Source: Parafilimonas terrae (GTDB lineage Bacteria; Bacteroidota; Bacteroidia; Chitinophagales; Chitinophagaceae). From it: a stretch of DNA of 64,000 bases. Position 1 is the first letter of the stretch. Each line of letters starts with the position of its first letter. The stretch covers positions 1 through 64,000 of the forward strand of contig NZ_FOXQ01000008.1 in assembly GCF_900115755.1 (NCBI RefSeq). The letters run 5' to 3'. Position numbers and translations under genes: made by a program. Shown here piece by piece: positions 44,619 through 54,334 of the stretch. The notes beneath the pieces were generated by a model. That model had not been told where the DNA came from. It did not search any database and was given only the letters and a program-made list of their open reading frames with translations.

Positions 44619-45032
44619 TTGGAACAACGAACTTATAACATATCAGAAATAAAAACTGTTGCCAAACAACTATGGAATGAATATAGCTCAAAAAAAATAT
44701 GGGCTTTTCATGCAGTAATGGGCAATGGTAAAACAACACTTATTCATGCATTGTGTGAAGTGCTGCAGGTAAAAGATGCCGTGAGCAGCCCAACGTTTGC
44801 TATTATAAATGAATATACAAGTTCCGTTGCGGGAACTATATTTCACATGGATTGGTATCGCATGAAAGATGAAACGGAAGCCATACAGGCAGGTTGTGAA
44901 GATTGTATTGAAAGCGGCAATTATTGTTTTATTGAATGGCCTGAAAAATTTCCGGAACTTTTGCCGGAAGATACATTGCACATTTCATTAGAAGCTATTG
45001 ATAATAAAGTACGTAAGCTTGTAATTCTTTAG
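44619..45032 (+). CDS. tsaE: tRNA threonylcarbamoyladenosine biosynthesis ATPase TsaE
   Basis: TsaE (137 aa from this start) is the ATPase of the t6A tRNA modification complex TsaBDE. The Walker motif is in VMGNGKTTLIH; the later SPTFAIINEY and HMDWYRM motifs are typical. There is no ATG in frame near the start; a GTG at 44592 is inside the repeat, so I prefer TTG 44619 (LEQRTYNI) as the family-like start. The gene is 49 bases upstream of ald. Confidence 0.9.
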   Translation: MEQRTYNISEIKTVAKQLWNEYSSKKIWAFHAVMGNGKTTLIHALCEVLQVKDAVSSPTFAIINEYTSSVAGTIFHMDWYRMKDETEAIQAGCEDCIESGNYCFIEWPEKFPELLPEDTLHISLEAIDNKVRKLVIL

Positions 45033-45081
45033 CAACTATTCTAACTTAATATTATTTTTATAGCCCCAATTAATTTAAAGC

Positions 45082-46296
45082 ATGGCAACCACGAAGCCAA
45101 TTATCAGTACCGGTTTCAGTTTTGAAACACAGGAAGAAACATTAGACATAAAACCGCAAAGTGCGAAGTTAACCATAGGCATTCCTAAAGAAATGGTATT
45201 CCAGGAAAACCGCGTAGCGCTTATTCCCGAAGCAATTAATGTACTGGTAAGCAACGGCCATCACGTAATTGTGGAAACCAAGGCAGGCGAAGGCAGTAAT
45301 TATTCCGACAACGATTTTAGTGAAGCCGGCGCAGAAATAGCTTTAAAAAAGAAAGATGTTTATAAGGCGCCTATGGTTATTAAAAGCGCCCCGGTAATGG
45401 AAGATGACCTTCCCTTTTTGCATCACAACCAAACCATTATTTCGCCCATTCATCTTTCTATGCTTAAGAAAGATTTGGTTGAAAAAATGATGGAAAAAAA
45501 AATTACGGCGCTGGGTTTTGAAAACCTGAAAGATGGCAGCGGTAATTTTCCTATTGTTCGCTGCATGAGTGAAATTGCCGGCAGCGCCGCCATGCTTATT
45601 GCAGGCCAGTATCTTGGCAGCCGGGAAAAGGGCAGGGGCGTTTTATTAGGCGGTATAAGCGGTATTCCACCCACAAAAGTTATTATCATTGGCGCTGGTG
45701 TGGTTGGTGAATTTGCTACACGAACAGCATTGGCGATGGGTGCATCCGTAAAAGTTTTCGACAATAATGTTTACCGGTTAAAACGTTTGCAGAATAACCT
45801 TGGCGTTCGTATATGGACGAGCGTTATTGAGCCCCGCATTCTTGCCAAGCAATTAAAAACCTGCGAAGTAGCTGTAGGTGCATTAACCAACCAGGGTGGC
45901 AGAAGCCCGATTGTGGTTACGGAAGAAATGGTTGAAAATATGCGTTACGGCAGCGTTATTATTGATGTGAGCATTGACCGTGGCGGCTGTTTTGAAACCA
46001 GTGAAATTACTACGCATCAGCACCCAACATTTGTAAAGCATGGCGTAATACATTATTGTGTGCCGAACATTCCAAGCGGTTATGCACGCACAGCAAGTCA
46101 TGCCATCAGCAATGTGCTGATGCCTTTACTGCTGGAAGCCTGCGATGCTGGTGGCATAGAAGAAATGGTGTGGCACGATTTTAACCTGCGTAATGGCGTG
46201 TATATGTACCGCGGCCATCTTACCGATTTATATATCAGCCAGCGCTTCGATTTAAAATTTACTGATTTGAATTTGCTGATTGCAAGCAAAAGATAG
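45082..46296 (+). CDS. ald: Alanine dehydrogenase
   Basis: The 404-residue enzyme interconverts alanine and pyruvate with NAD. It has the IGIPKEMVFQENRVAL start of the domain, the substrate-binding region and the nucleotide-binding site KVIIIGAGVVGEFATRTALAMGA (pattern). An N-terminal extension of about 25 residues precedes the usual start. The tsaE-ald order is common in Bacteroidota. A protein related to transhydrogenase alpha is the alternative, but its other parts are missing. Confidence 0.93.
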   Translation: MATTKPIISTGFSFETQEETLDIKPQSAKLTIGIPKEMVFQENRVALIPEAINVLVSNGHHVIVETKAGEGSNYSDNDFSEAGAEIALKKKDVYKAPMVIKSAPVMEDDLPFLHHNQTIISPIHLSMLKKDLVEKMMEKKITALGFENLKDGSGNFPIVRCMSEIAGSAAMLIAGQYLGSREKGRGVLLGGISGIPPTKVIIIGAGVVGEFATRTALAMGASVKVFDNNVYRLKRLQNNLGVRIWTSVIEPRILAKQLKTCEVAVGALTNQGGRSPIVVTEEMVENMRYGSVIIDVSIDRGGCFETSEITTHQHPTFVKHGVIHYCVPNIPSGYARTASHAISNVLMPLLLEACDAGGIEEMVWHDFNLRNGVYMYRGHLTDLYISQRFDLKFTDLNLLIASKR

Positions 46297-46393
46297 ACGC
46301 TCTCAGTTAAATTCCTTTTTGGCCAAAGAATGTTTATAGTAAACACCGGGTGAATTTGCGCCTGCTTTATCGGATTATAAAATTACCGTTCTT

Positions 46394-46475
46394 GTTCACA
46401 AGGTTTATTCCAATTCCTAATTCCTAAACGCTTCAACTATCAACCAATCAACTTATTCCCAATCCCTATTCCTCC
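46394..46475. repeat. Inverted copy of the tsaE-upstream repeat
   Basis: On the minus strand this reads GGAATTGGAATAA, then GTTGAAGCG, and GTTGATTGGTTGA, mirroring the order of 44500-44600. GTTCAC at 46394-46399 is its outer end. It runs to the stop of the M14 peptidase gene. Confidence 0.6.
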
Positions 46476-48202
46476 TAATTAATCCTGAAAACCGGTATCC
46501 TCATATAACCTGGTTCACTATACGGCGAATGTGTGTAAACAAAATATAATTGCTGCTGTGCCGAAGCAGCAAAAGCTGCATCTGTCTTCTTTTTATCTTC
46601 CAGTTGACTGCGTACTTCGGGATGTTGTTTTAAATAGGCCGCTGCAACATCTTCCCAACGGTAATTACTGTAATATTCTTTGCGTTGAAATATTGCATCA
46701 AAAAAATTCCATGAAAAGAAACTGTCATCGCCCAGCGGCTCCAAAGTTTCAACAATATACCTGTCTGCATTTTGCCCGGTATAGATAATATAATCTCCTT
46801 TTAAGAAATGAATGGTATCAGTATATGTGCTTAGTTTGATACGGTTATTGCGATGATGTTTTTCATAAGCTTTAGGCATAGCTTTATAATCATCCACTTT
46901 ATAGTATTCAACATTAATCACCGTATCTTTTTGCAGTTGATGCATGGTAACGTTATTTAGTTTTAAACGGTTGATTGCATCATGCAAGCCCTGCGGAATA
47001 ATGTATGCTTTTGGTTTTTGTGCAGATACAGATGGAATGAAATAATCGTAAAACTTTATTTCTTTTTCAAATGGTTTTGAATGATTGTAATAATAACGTG
47101 GCAGGCCGGTAACATCGCTTATATTCATAGAAGTATCATAACCCTTAAAAGTGATGTTATCATACTTTGAAGAATCAACTTTCCAGCTTAAAGCAAATTC
47201 TTTTTGCCGTTTAACAGCATCAAGCGAAGCTTTTCTTTTTGCCAGAATATCATCAGAAAATTTTGAAGCCTGTTCAATCACGGTTTGCATAAAACTATAA
47301 GTGCTTTTTACGCGGTCTGCATACGGTTTCAACATGTGTGTTTCGGGCATAAAAGCTATTGTTTCAAACAAAGCGGCGTAACCGGTGCTATATCTTGGAG
47401 CATCGTAATAAGCTTCCCATCCATTCTTTAAACTACTTTCTTCAAAGTTTACATACGGGCACATATCCCAGTTCTTTTCCTGCATGCCTTTATACAATGC
47501 AGGTTCAAAAACATCATGCAAAAAACTGCCAATTTCACCGCCAAGCTTATTATGCAGCGTTGTAAGCAATGTTATTGTATGCTGATAGTCGGCGCCATCG
47601 CTTACATGATTATCTATAAAAATATCAGGGTTTAATTGCTGGAATATTTTTTCAAAGGCAAATGCATTTTTAGAATCTGCTTTTATAAAATCGCGGTTAA
47701 GATCAAGATTTTGCGCATTGCCGCGAAAGCCATAACGCTCCGGCCCGTTTTGATTAACCCTTGAAAAACTGCCCCTGTTTAAACTGCCGCCAATATTGTA
47801 AACCGGGATAACAGCCAGCACTACATTATCGGGCATTTTTATTTTGCCTTGTCCAAGGTCGCGCAGCAGCATCATACTTGCATCAATGCCATCCGGCTCG
47901 CCTGGATGAATGCCATTATTAACCAATACAGCAACCTTACGTTGCTTGTGCCATTCATTGATATTAAAATTCTTATCAGCAGCAAATAAAACAACGTGCA
48001 AAGGATAACCCGCATCGGTTGTGTCGCCGGTTAATATTTTTATTGCGGGAAAAGTTGCTGCAAGCTGTTTATAATAATCAATGCATTCAAAATAGGTTGC
48101 GCTTTGATTACCGTTTGATTTTTCAAAAACAGTGACGAGGTTTTGTGAAAACGATATTTGTGCAACCAACAAGAATATGAATAGAAAAAAATTTTTTTGC
48201 AT
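46475..48202 (-). CDS. M14 family zinc carboxypeptidase, secreted
   Basis: The 575-residue protein has a signal peptide (MQKNFFLFIFLLVAQISFSQ). The zinc-binding HPGEPDG motif (His 99 and Glu 102) is of the M14 type, with LNRDF and DNHVSDGADY following. Most of the C-terminal half has no known domain. Proteins of this type occur widely in Bacteroidota and probably trim peptides in the periplasm. Confidence 0.9.
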   Translation of the reverse strand: MQKNFFLFIFLLVAQISFSQNLVTVFEKSNGNQSATYFECIDYYKQLAATFPAIKILTGDTTDAGYPLHVVLFAADKNFNINEWHKQRKVAVLVNNGIHPGEPDGIDASMMLLRDLGQGKIKMPDNVVLAVIPVYNIGGSLNRGSFSRVNQNGPERYGFRGNAQNLDLNRDFIKADSKNAFAFEKIFQQLNPDIFIDNHVSDGADYQHTITLLTTLHNKLGGEIGSFLHDVFEPALYKGMQEKNWDMCPYVNFEESSLKNGWEAYYDAPRYSTGYAALFETIAFMPETHMLKPYADRVKSTYSFMQTVIEQASKFSDDILAKRKASLDAVKRQKEFALSWKVDSSKYDNITFKGYDTSMNISDVTGLPRYYYNHSKPFEKEIKFYDYFIPSVSAQKPKAYIIPQGLHDAINRLKLNNVTMHQLQKDTVINVEYYKVDDYKAMPKAYEKHHRNNRIKLSTYTDTIHFLKGDYIIYTGQNADRYIVETLEPLGDDSFFSWNFFDAIFQRKEYYSNYRWEDVAAAYLKQHPEVRSQLEDKKKTDAAFAASAQQQLYFVYTHSPYSEPGYMRIPVFRIN

Positions 48203-48399
48203 GTGTTAAAGATAACAACAGGAGAGGCATTAATTTTTTAATGTGAATATTTTAAAAAACTGTAATGCAGTAAAAGCATTTTATCGTTTGCCCAATTAAA
48301 TTTTTTAAATTTTATTTTTACAGCAATAACGCTCCCTGCATCTTTGAGGATACTTCGATATAATAACATCAGCTCAAAATATTGTTTAAAAAATATAAG

Positions 48400-49227
48400 A
48401 TGAAGAAATTATTATTTGCCATTTCGTTTACAGCGGCTTGCTTTTTTGTAAATGCAGCCAATGTTGATACCATTGCCATATACAGCAAAAGCATGCATAA
48501 AAATGTGAAGTGTATTGTTATAACGCCGTCAAAATATGCAATGGATACTGCGCATTTACCGGTTGTTTATTTGCTGCACGGCTACAGCGGCAATTATAGC
48601 GACTGGGTTTTGAAAGCGCCTGATTTATTGCAAACAATTGATGAAAATGATTTTATAGTTGTTTGCCCTGATGGTGCTTTTGGCAGTTGGTATTTCGATA
48701 GCCCGGTTGATACAAGCATGAAATATGAAACCAATGTTGCGCTTGAAATCCCTGAATATATTGATGCACATTATAGAACCATTGCTTCACGTAAAGCCCG
48801 TGCCATAACGGGTTTGAGCATGGGCGGGCATGGCGCATTATATCTTGCTATAAAACATACAAATATTTTTGGCGCAGCAGGCAGCATGAGCGGAGGAGTT
48901 GATTTCAGGCCGTTTCCTGGCAACTGGGATATAAAGAAATATCTCGGTGATTATGCTTCACATAAAGATGTGTGGGATAAAAATGTTGTGGTAAACCTTG
49001 CTGGTTCTTTACAAAATGATGAACTTAAACTGATATTTGATTGCGGCGTGAATGATTTTTTTATACAGGTTAACCGTGACCTTCATCAAAAATTATTAGA
49101 TAATAAAATTGATCACGATTACATTGAAAGGCCCGGTGAACATAACTGGGTTTACTGGAATAATTCAATAAAATATCAACTGCTTTTTTTTCGCCGGTAT
49201 TTTATTGATAACAAAATGATGAACTGA
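48400..49227 (+). CDS. Secreted esterase D-type alpha/beta hydrolase
   Basis: The 275-residue protein has a signal peptide (ends VNA, about residue 19) and an alpha/beta-hydrolase fold of the esterase D / feruloyl esterase-like group. The nucleophile elbow is GLSMGGHGA (about 150-158), with an acid in FDCGVNDFF and the His in GEHNWVYW. I chose ATG 48400 over an upstream in-frame TTG because it gives a proper signal peptide. It is divergent from the M14 gene. The substrate is unknown; acetylated or feruloylated glycans are possible. Confidence 0.88.
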   Translation: MKKLLFAISFTAACFFVNAANVDTIAIYSKSMHKNVKCIVITPSKYAMDTAHLPVVYLLHGYSGNYSDWVLKAPDLLQTIDENDFIVVCPDGAFGSWYFDSPVDTSMKYETNVALEIPEYIDAHYRTIASRKARAITGLSMGGHGALYLAIKHTNIFGAAGSMSGGVDFRPFPGNWDIKKYLGDYASHKDVWDKNVVVNLAGSLQNDELKLIFDCGVNDFFIQVNRDLHQKLLDNKIDHDYIERPGEHNWVYWNNSIKYQLLFFRRYFIDNKMMN

Positions 49228-49230
49228 AAA

Positions 49231-49278
49231 ATTATTAGCCACCGATGCAAGTTTATTTATGCATTCGTGGCTAATAAT
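49231..49278. terminator. Bidirectional hairpin between convergent genes
   Basis: Arms 49231-49249 and 49260-49278 pair over 19 bases with one mismatch around a ten-base loop. The GCCAC/GTGGC core and TTTATTTAT loop resemble 22939-22980. It separates the esterase from the barrel protein gene. Confidence 0.7.
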
Positions 49279-49288
49279 CCTTTACTTT

Positions 49289-49909
49289 TTATTTAAGCGG
49301 GAAGTATATTCCGCCCTGGAAACTTAAATTATTAAAGTTGCTAAACCCGTCATGGTGATAAGAAACCATATTATAATTCGCACCTAACCTGAAACCGGCT
49401 TTGCTGTATTTTCCAAACGGCACTTTAATGCCAGCACCACCCTGCAACATTAATCCACCTGCATTATCAGTGCCACCAAACTCACCAAGGTATTGTGTGA
49501 AACTCGATACACCCAAACCAGCACCTGCAGTTATATAAGGCTGAACAGGCGCTGCACTGCCAAGCGGGCTGAATTCAGCTTTTGCCAGCAATGGTATGAT
49601 TTGAACAGAATTGCTTAATACAGCGGAGGTTACTTCTTTGTCTCCGGTATTGTATAAGGCTCTTGGATATTTTTCATAAAAATCCTGGAAACCAAGACCG
49701 AGGCCAACTGAAAATTTATCGCTTACACCATAGAGAATATCTCCCGTAAAACCACGGGGCGAACCCTTGCTTATAACATCTGTTTTAAAGCTTCCCAAAG
49801 GCAGGGCATAATTATATTGCAGGCTCATATTTACCACGCCTCTTTGTGCATGTAACTGCGCTGCAGAAAAAATGAATATTGCGAAAAGCAACGATTTTAA
49901 TGCTTTCAT
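49289..49909 (-). CDS. Outer-membrane beta-barrel protein
   Basis: The 206-residue protein has a signal peptide (ends LHAQ, about residue 22) and alternating beta-strand sequence to the end FQGGIYFPLK, as in small OmpW/PF13568-type barrels. It lies 13 bases after the DUF4136 lipoprotein gene on the same strand, so the two are likely one unit. Confidence 0.8.
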   Translation of the reverse strand: MKALKSLLFAIFIFSAAQLHAQRGVVNMSLQYNYALPLGSFKTDVISKGSPRGFTGDILYGVSDKFSVGLGLGFQDFYEKYPRALYNTGDKEVTSAVLSNSVQIIPLLAKAEFSPLGSAAPVQPYITAGAGLGVSSFTQYLGEFGGTDNAGGLMLQGGAGIKVPFGKYSKAGFRLGANYNMVSYHHDGFSNFNNLSFQGGIYFPLK

Positions 49910-49922
49910 GATTGTAATTCTT

Positions 49923-50555
49923 TTAATTGCTGTGTAAATAAGTTGACTGATCGAATAAAGCTTTTACTGAGCCTTCGGCTATTGAAGCGTTGAATATGCC
50001 TTCGCCGCGTATTAGGCCATTCCAGATAACTTCTATTTTACCTTTTTCAGAAGCATTTTTTAAATCAAGCATATCCACACTCATAGCGCCTTCGGTTACC
50101 TGGTAAATGCCGAAAAATGTGGGAACATAATAACCATATCCGCCATAGCCCCAGTAATAAGGATCCCAATAACCACCATAATAATCCCAATAATCATCAT
50201 AGCTGTAATATCCCGTGGAGGTATTATATATTCTGTTCACATCTATACCAATATCAGGGTTGGCTGATCTGGTTACTTTTGTATAACCGCGTTCCTGCAT
50301 ATATTTATTTACAGCGTCAATATATGATTGATCGGAAGGCTGAAGGTCTTTATATGACTGGCCATTATCAAGTACAACAACAGAATCTGAAATACTGTAT
50401 GTTTTAAATGCGCTGAAATTTATAGTTGTGTCGGCGTTTGTTACATAAATCCTGGACTCTTCCTGCGTGAGATTATTCAGAGGCTCTTTGGTGCAACTAA
50501 ATAGCGTTACAACGCAGGCGAGCAGCGCTGCCGATGTTAATTTATTATTTAGCAT
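49923..50555 (-). CDS. DUF4136 lipoprotein
   Basis: The 210-residue protein has a lipoprotein signal (lipobox LFSC, Cys 21) and the DUF4136 pattern: NFSAFKTYSIS, then YMQERGYTKVTRSANPDIGIDV. The middle is rich in Tyr, Gly and Trp (YWDYYGGYWDPYYWGYGGYG). The function of the family is unknown. It is in a probable operon with the barrel protein gene. Confidence 0.9.
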   Translation of the reverse strand: MLNNKLTSAALLACVVTLFSCTKEPLNNLTQEESRIYVTNADTTINFSAFKTYSISDSVVVLDNGQSYKDLQPSDQSYIDAVNKYMQERGYTKVTRSANPDIGIDVNRIYNTSTGYYSYDDYWDYYGGYWDPYYWGYGGYGYYVPTFFGIYQVTEGAMSVDMLDLKNASEKGKIEVIWNGLIRGEGIFNASIAEGSVKALFDQSTYLHSN

Positions 50556-50671
50556 TGTGTGAAATTTTTTAAGTAGAAATCAAATCAAGTGCACAGAAAT
50601 TATAGCGTGTTTATAAAACGTTTATTTGACAATAATTTAATGCAGAATGTTTATTAAGGTTTTCCTAAAAT

Positions 50672-50696
50672 AAAAACCGGTTTAAAACCGGTTTTT
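50672..50696. terminator. Terminator after the DUF5670-like gene
   Basis: AAAAACCGG (50672-50680) and CCGGTTTTT (50688-50696) form a 9-base-pair stem with a seven-base loop. T runs flank both strands, so it can work both ways. Confidence 0.75.
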
Positions 50697-50727
50697 AAAT
50701 GCTTAATAAGAATTATCGTATTTGTAA

Positions 50728-50880
50728 TTATGCTCTTCTTCCGCCTATTAAGCCAATTAATAAAGATATTATTGCCAATACCAGCAGAATATGGATTAAA
50801 CCGGTTACGCTGTAAACAAAAACGCCGAGCAACCATCCTATAACGAGGATAACTGCGATGATGTATAAAATGCTTCTCAT
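50728..50880 (-). CDS. Small membrane protein, lmo0937/DUF5670 family
   Basis: A 50-residue frame (MRSILYIIAVILVIGWLLG, then a short link and a second span, ending GGRRA) matches the lmo0937/DUF5670 family of two-span small membrane proteins. The start is ATG at 50878-50880 and the stop TAA at 50728-50730. It is below common length limits. Members are often stress-induced; it stands alone here, upstream of a terminator. Confidence 0.8.
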   Translation of the reverse strand: MRSILYIIAVILVIGWLLGVFVYSVTGLIHILLVLAIISLLIGLIGGRRA

Positions 50881-50985
50881 ATCTTATATTTTTATAGTAA
50901 TAATTTTAAAAAGTGTGCCAGTTATTTACTACAATGCGATAGCGGATTTATTAACTATAAGAAGAAGCTTATTGGGCATTATATT

Positions 50986-52434
50986 CTACAAGGGTTTGTT
51001 TTTAACGGGCAATGTTACAGCAAAAGTAGTTGACCTGCCAGGCTCTGAAATTACTTCTACAGAGCCATTGTGTGCCTGTATAATATTCAATGTGGAAGCG
51101 AGGCCTAAGCCAATGCCATTTCTTTTTGATGTATAATAGGGTTCAAACAAACGGTGAAGGCTATCCTCGCTTATGCCGCTGCCATTGTCAGTAATTTCAA
51201 TAAAGGAATTTGCTTTATCGTTTTTAACCCTTATAGATATCCTGCCTTTATCGTGTTCAATGGCTTCAACAGCATTAATTAATATATTGAGCAGTGCTAT
51301 TGTTATTTTATCAAAATCGGCATTAACATTAATTAATTCTGAAGGATAATCTACCTGCAGTGCAATATTTTTAAGACTGATCCTGTCTTTGGCAGCGTTT
51401 ATAATTTCATCGATAACCGATTGTAATACGCAATCTGTAAGCTGCATTTCAGCGGGCCTTGAACTATTGAGTAATTCTTTTATAAGCTCGTTAATGCGCC
51501 CGCTGTTCCTGTAAATAATATCGAGGTATAATCCATTTTCTTCTGAATTATCTATGCTGCGCAAATGCTCGCAGGCAAGATTTATATTGTTGATTGGATT
51601 ACGCACTTCATGCGCCAGCGTACGCACAAGCCTGCCTGTTGCAGCAAGCTTCTCAGCGCGTAAATTGGCCCGTTCCGCCTGCTTAATAAAACTTATGTCG
51701 TGAATTACACCCTGGTAATAGGCTTTGCCTTCAGCATCTTTTTCTTTTGTTGCAGAAATGATGCAGGGAACGGGTTTATTTTTTTTATAACGTATTTCGG
51801 CCTGCCGGTTTTCAATGGAACCTTTATGTTTGAGTTCCTCCGTTAATTTTCTTGATAAATGATTATCTGTAAATAATTCTGTAAGTTTTACTTTAAATAA
51901 AGCATGTTCATTACAGGAAAGTATGTTGCTGAATGCTGTATTTATTTCAGTGAAACAAAGTTTATCGTCTGTAACAAAAATGGCATCGCTCGATTTATCA
52001 AAAATATTCCTGTATTTTTTTTCTTTCGCTTTTAATTCATTCAGTGTTCTTGCCCTGTCAATAGAATACCTTATGGACCGTTCAAGTTTTTCACTGCTTA
52101 ATTCTCCTTTAACCAGGTAATCAAAAGCGCCAAGGCTCATGGCCTCTTCATCAATATTAATATCTCCTTTGCCGGTAAGTATTATAAACGGAACATCTGT
52201 TTCAAGCTTTACTGCTTCCTTAATAAGATCGATACCTGTTTTAGCGCCAAGCCGGTAATCTACAAGAAAAACATCATGCTTTTCACGCTTTATTTCATCA
52301 AGGGCATTTTTATAATTATAACACCATTCTATAATAAAGTTTTTGCCTGGTATGTTTTTAAGATAGTCACTCGTAATAAAGTAATCGTCTTCATCATCAT
52401 CTATAATAAGAACATTTATATTATCTGTCATCAT
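50986..52434 (-). CDS. Response regulator-PAS-histidine kinase hybrid
   Basis: The 482-residue protein has an N-terminal receiver domain (Asp 59), a PAS domain (about 140-250), HisKA with the phospho-acceptor H275 in LAHEVRNP and an HATPase C-terminal domain with ILINAVEAIEHD, DNGSGIS and GLGLA. The receiver at the N-terminus with no membrane span is unusual: the kinase could be activated by phosphotransfer from another kinase. It is downstream of the NtrC gene on the same strand. Confidence 0.93.
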   Translation of the reverse strand: MMTDNINVLIIDDDEDDYFITSDYLKNIPGKNFIIEWCYNYKNALDEIKREKHDVFLVDYRLGAKTGIDLIKEAVKLETDVPFIILTGKGDINIDEEAMSLGAFDYLVKGELSSEKLERSIRYSIDRARTLNELKAKEKKYRNIFDKSSDAIFVTDDKLCFTEINTAFSNILSCNEHALFKVKLTELFTDNHLSRKLTEELKHKGSIENRQAEIRYKKNKPVPCIISATKEKDAEGKAYYQGVIHDISFIKQAERANLRAEKLAATGRLVRTLAHEVRNPINNINLACEHLRSIDNSEENGLYLDIIYRNSGRINELIKELLNSSRPAEMQLTDCVLQSVIDEIINAAKDRISLKNIALQVDYPSELINVNADFDKITIALLNILINAVEAIEHDKGRISIRVKNDKANSFIEITDNGSGISEDSLHRLFEPYYTSKRNGIGLGLASTLNIIQAHNGSVEVISEPGRSTTFAVTLPVKNKPL

Positions 52435-52481
52435 TTAGCCTTCTGTGTTTTTTAGGAGCACGATGATATGCGCAAAATGCC

Positions 52482-52523
52482 TGCTGATGCATAAGCTTCT
52501 TATTAAGAGCTTATACATCAGCA
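52482..52523. repeat. Strong inverted repeat between NtrC-type gene and kinase gene
   Basis: Arms 52482-52497 and 52508-52523 pair over 16 bases with one mismatch around a ten-base loop. The A-run on the plus strand gives a T run only before the hairpin in the gene direction, so simple terminator action is doubtful; a regulatory role is possible. Confidence 0.6.
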
Positions 52524-52578
52524 AAAAATCAAGTGATCATTGTAATTGAAAATATTTTCGCCCTGTGGTTCTTCCTTC

Positions 52579-54048
52579 TCACTTATTATTTAATAATTGA
52601 TATTCTTTGATTTTATTATATAAAGTTTTCCTGTCTATTTTCATCAGCTTAGCCGCCTTGCTTTTATTAAAATTCACTTGTTTCAGCGCTTCAAGAATTG
52701 TTTCATATTCAGCATCAATGCTGGCCGATTTTAAATCAAGGCTACCTGATTTAACAGCAGGCGTTGTTGCTGCCTGTGGCGTTGCGGCATTTGTAATATC
52801 ATTGCTCCTTGCTGGCTGTGACGGTATAAATTCATTTATCTTTTCATAATTTGTTATTTCAAACGGAAGGCTTTTGAGTTCTATTGTATCGCCATCGCTC
52901 AGCAACACAGCTCTCTTAACCACATTTCTTAATTCCCTTAAATTACCATGCCATACATAATTATTGAATGCATTAATAACATCCTGTGAAAACCTCGTTA
53001 CATTCTTTTCAAGTTCCTTATTGGTAATACGCAGAAAGTAACCGGCAAAATGCATTATGTCTTCTTTCCGGTCGCGTAAAGGTGGAATTTCTATACTAAA
53101 TTCATTAAAGCGGTGATACAGGTCTTCCCTGAATTTACCATCCTGTGTTGCATTCCATAGTTTTTCATTGCTGGCAACAATAATCCTTACATCGAGCTCA
53201 ATATCTTTAGTGCCACCCACACGGCGCATTTTTCTTTCCTGCACTACTCTTAATAAGGAAACCTGTATGTCATAGGAAAGGTTGGCCACCTCGTCCAGGA
53301 AAATAGTTCCGCCATTAGCTAATTCAAAGCTTCCCACTTTTTGATTTAATGCGCCGGTGAACGATCCTTTTTCATGACCAAATAATTCACTTGCAGCAAG
53401 GTCTTTACTCAACGCGCCGCAGTCAATGGCAATGAATGGTTCTTTAGCACGTTTGCTATGCCTGTGAATTTCATTGGCAACAGCTTCTTTGCCGCTGCCT
53501 GTTTCACCATAAATTATAACGCTGTAATTGGTGGGCGCTACAAGTTTTACCTGTTTTAATATTTGCTGAAATGCCTGACTGGGGCCAACTACATAATCTT
53601 CATGCATATCAAATTCAAGGTCTGGTGCATTTTCACTGGTTTTCTTTTGTGATTGCGCAGATTTAACAGGTTGATTTTTTATAGCCTCGCCATTAGCCAG
53701 CGCCTGTTTTATGGTCACTAAAATTTCATCGGGAAACAATGGTTTGGTAATATAATCATAAGCGCCGTGACGCATTATTTCAACAGCGCTGCGTACATCG
53801 CTATAGCCTGTAATAATTAAAAAGGGGAGGGAAGGGTTCGTTGCTTTCATCTTTTGAAGAATTTCAAGGCCGCTTATATCTTCAAGCCTCAGATCGCACA
53901 GCACAATGTCGGGCATATTTTCCTCATACCAGGCCAATGCTTTTTTACCACTTGTAAAATCTATTACTTCGAAATTATTTCTTTCTAAAAATTTCCGCAG
54001 TAAAAGGCACATGTCCCTGTCGTCGTCTATTACTAAAACTTTAGTCAT
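52579..54048 (-). CDS. NtrC-family sigma-54-dependent response regulator
   Basis: The 489-residue protein has a receiver domain (Asp 52), an AAA+ sigma-54 activation domain with Walker A GETGSGKE (181-188), the GSFTGA loop (228-233) and Walker B TIFLDE (248-253), and a C-terminal Fis-type helix-turn-helix (about 450-485: NFNKSKAAKLMKIDRKTLY). The GSFTGA form of the GAFTGA motif is functional in some family members. It is likely controlled by the kinase downstream and activates sigma-54 promoters. Confidence 0.95.
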   Translation of the reverse strand: MTKVLVIDDDRDMCLLLRKFLERNNFEVIDFTSGKKALAWYEENMPDIVLCDLRLEDISGLEILQKMKATNPSLPFLIITGYSDVRSAVEIMRHGAYDYITKPLFPDEILVTIKQALANGEAIKNQPVKSAQSQKKTSENAPDLEFDMHEDYVVGPSQAFQQILKQVKLVAPTNYSVIIYGETGSGKEAVANEIHRHSKRAKEPFIAIDCGALSKDLAASELFGHEKGSFTGALNQKVGSFELANGGTIFLDEVANLSYDIQVSLLRVVQERKMRRVGGTKDIELDVRIIVASNEKLWNATQDGKFREDLYHRFNEFSIEIPPLRDRKEDIMHFAGYFLRITNKELEKNVTRFSQDVINAFNNYVWHGNLRELRNVVKRAVLLSDGDTIELKSLPFEITNYEKINEFIPSQPARSNDITNAATPQAATTPAVKSGSLDLKSASIDAEYETILEALKQVNFNKSKAAKLMKIDRKTLYNKIKEYQLLNNK

Positions 54049-54334
54049 GAATAAATTTTTGTGATGGTTTAAAATTATTTCTTTGCTGCTCAGTTATGCA
54101 AGTACAAGACCAAATTGGGTATGCTTTACTACAACGTTATTCTTTTGGGTAAATTTACTCAGAAACAGGAAGTATATTGTAGAATTATGTCAACAAATAT
54201 TTAGGTTTGAGGAATTGCGTAAATACAGTTTACCAAACTGCCATACAACGCCGTACCAAATTCTCTTGCTTTTCATTATGGTTTATAATACAATATTTTG
54301 TAAAAAATATTAGGCATATTTTTTATTGTATAAG

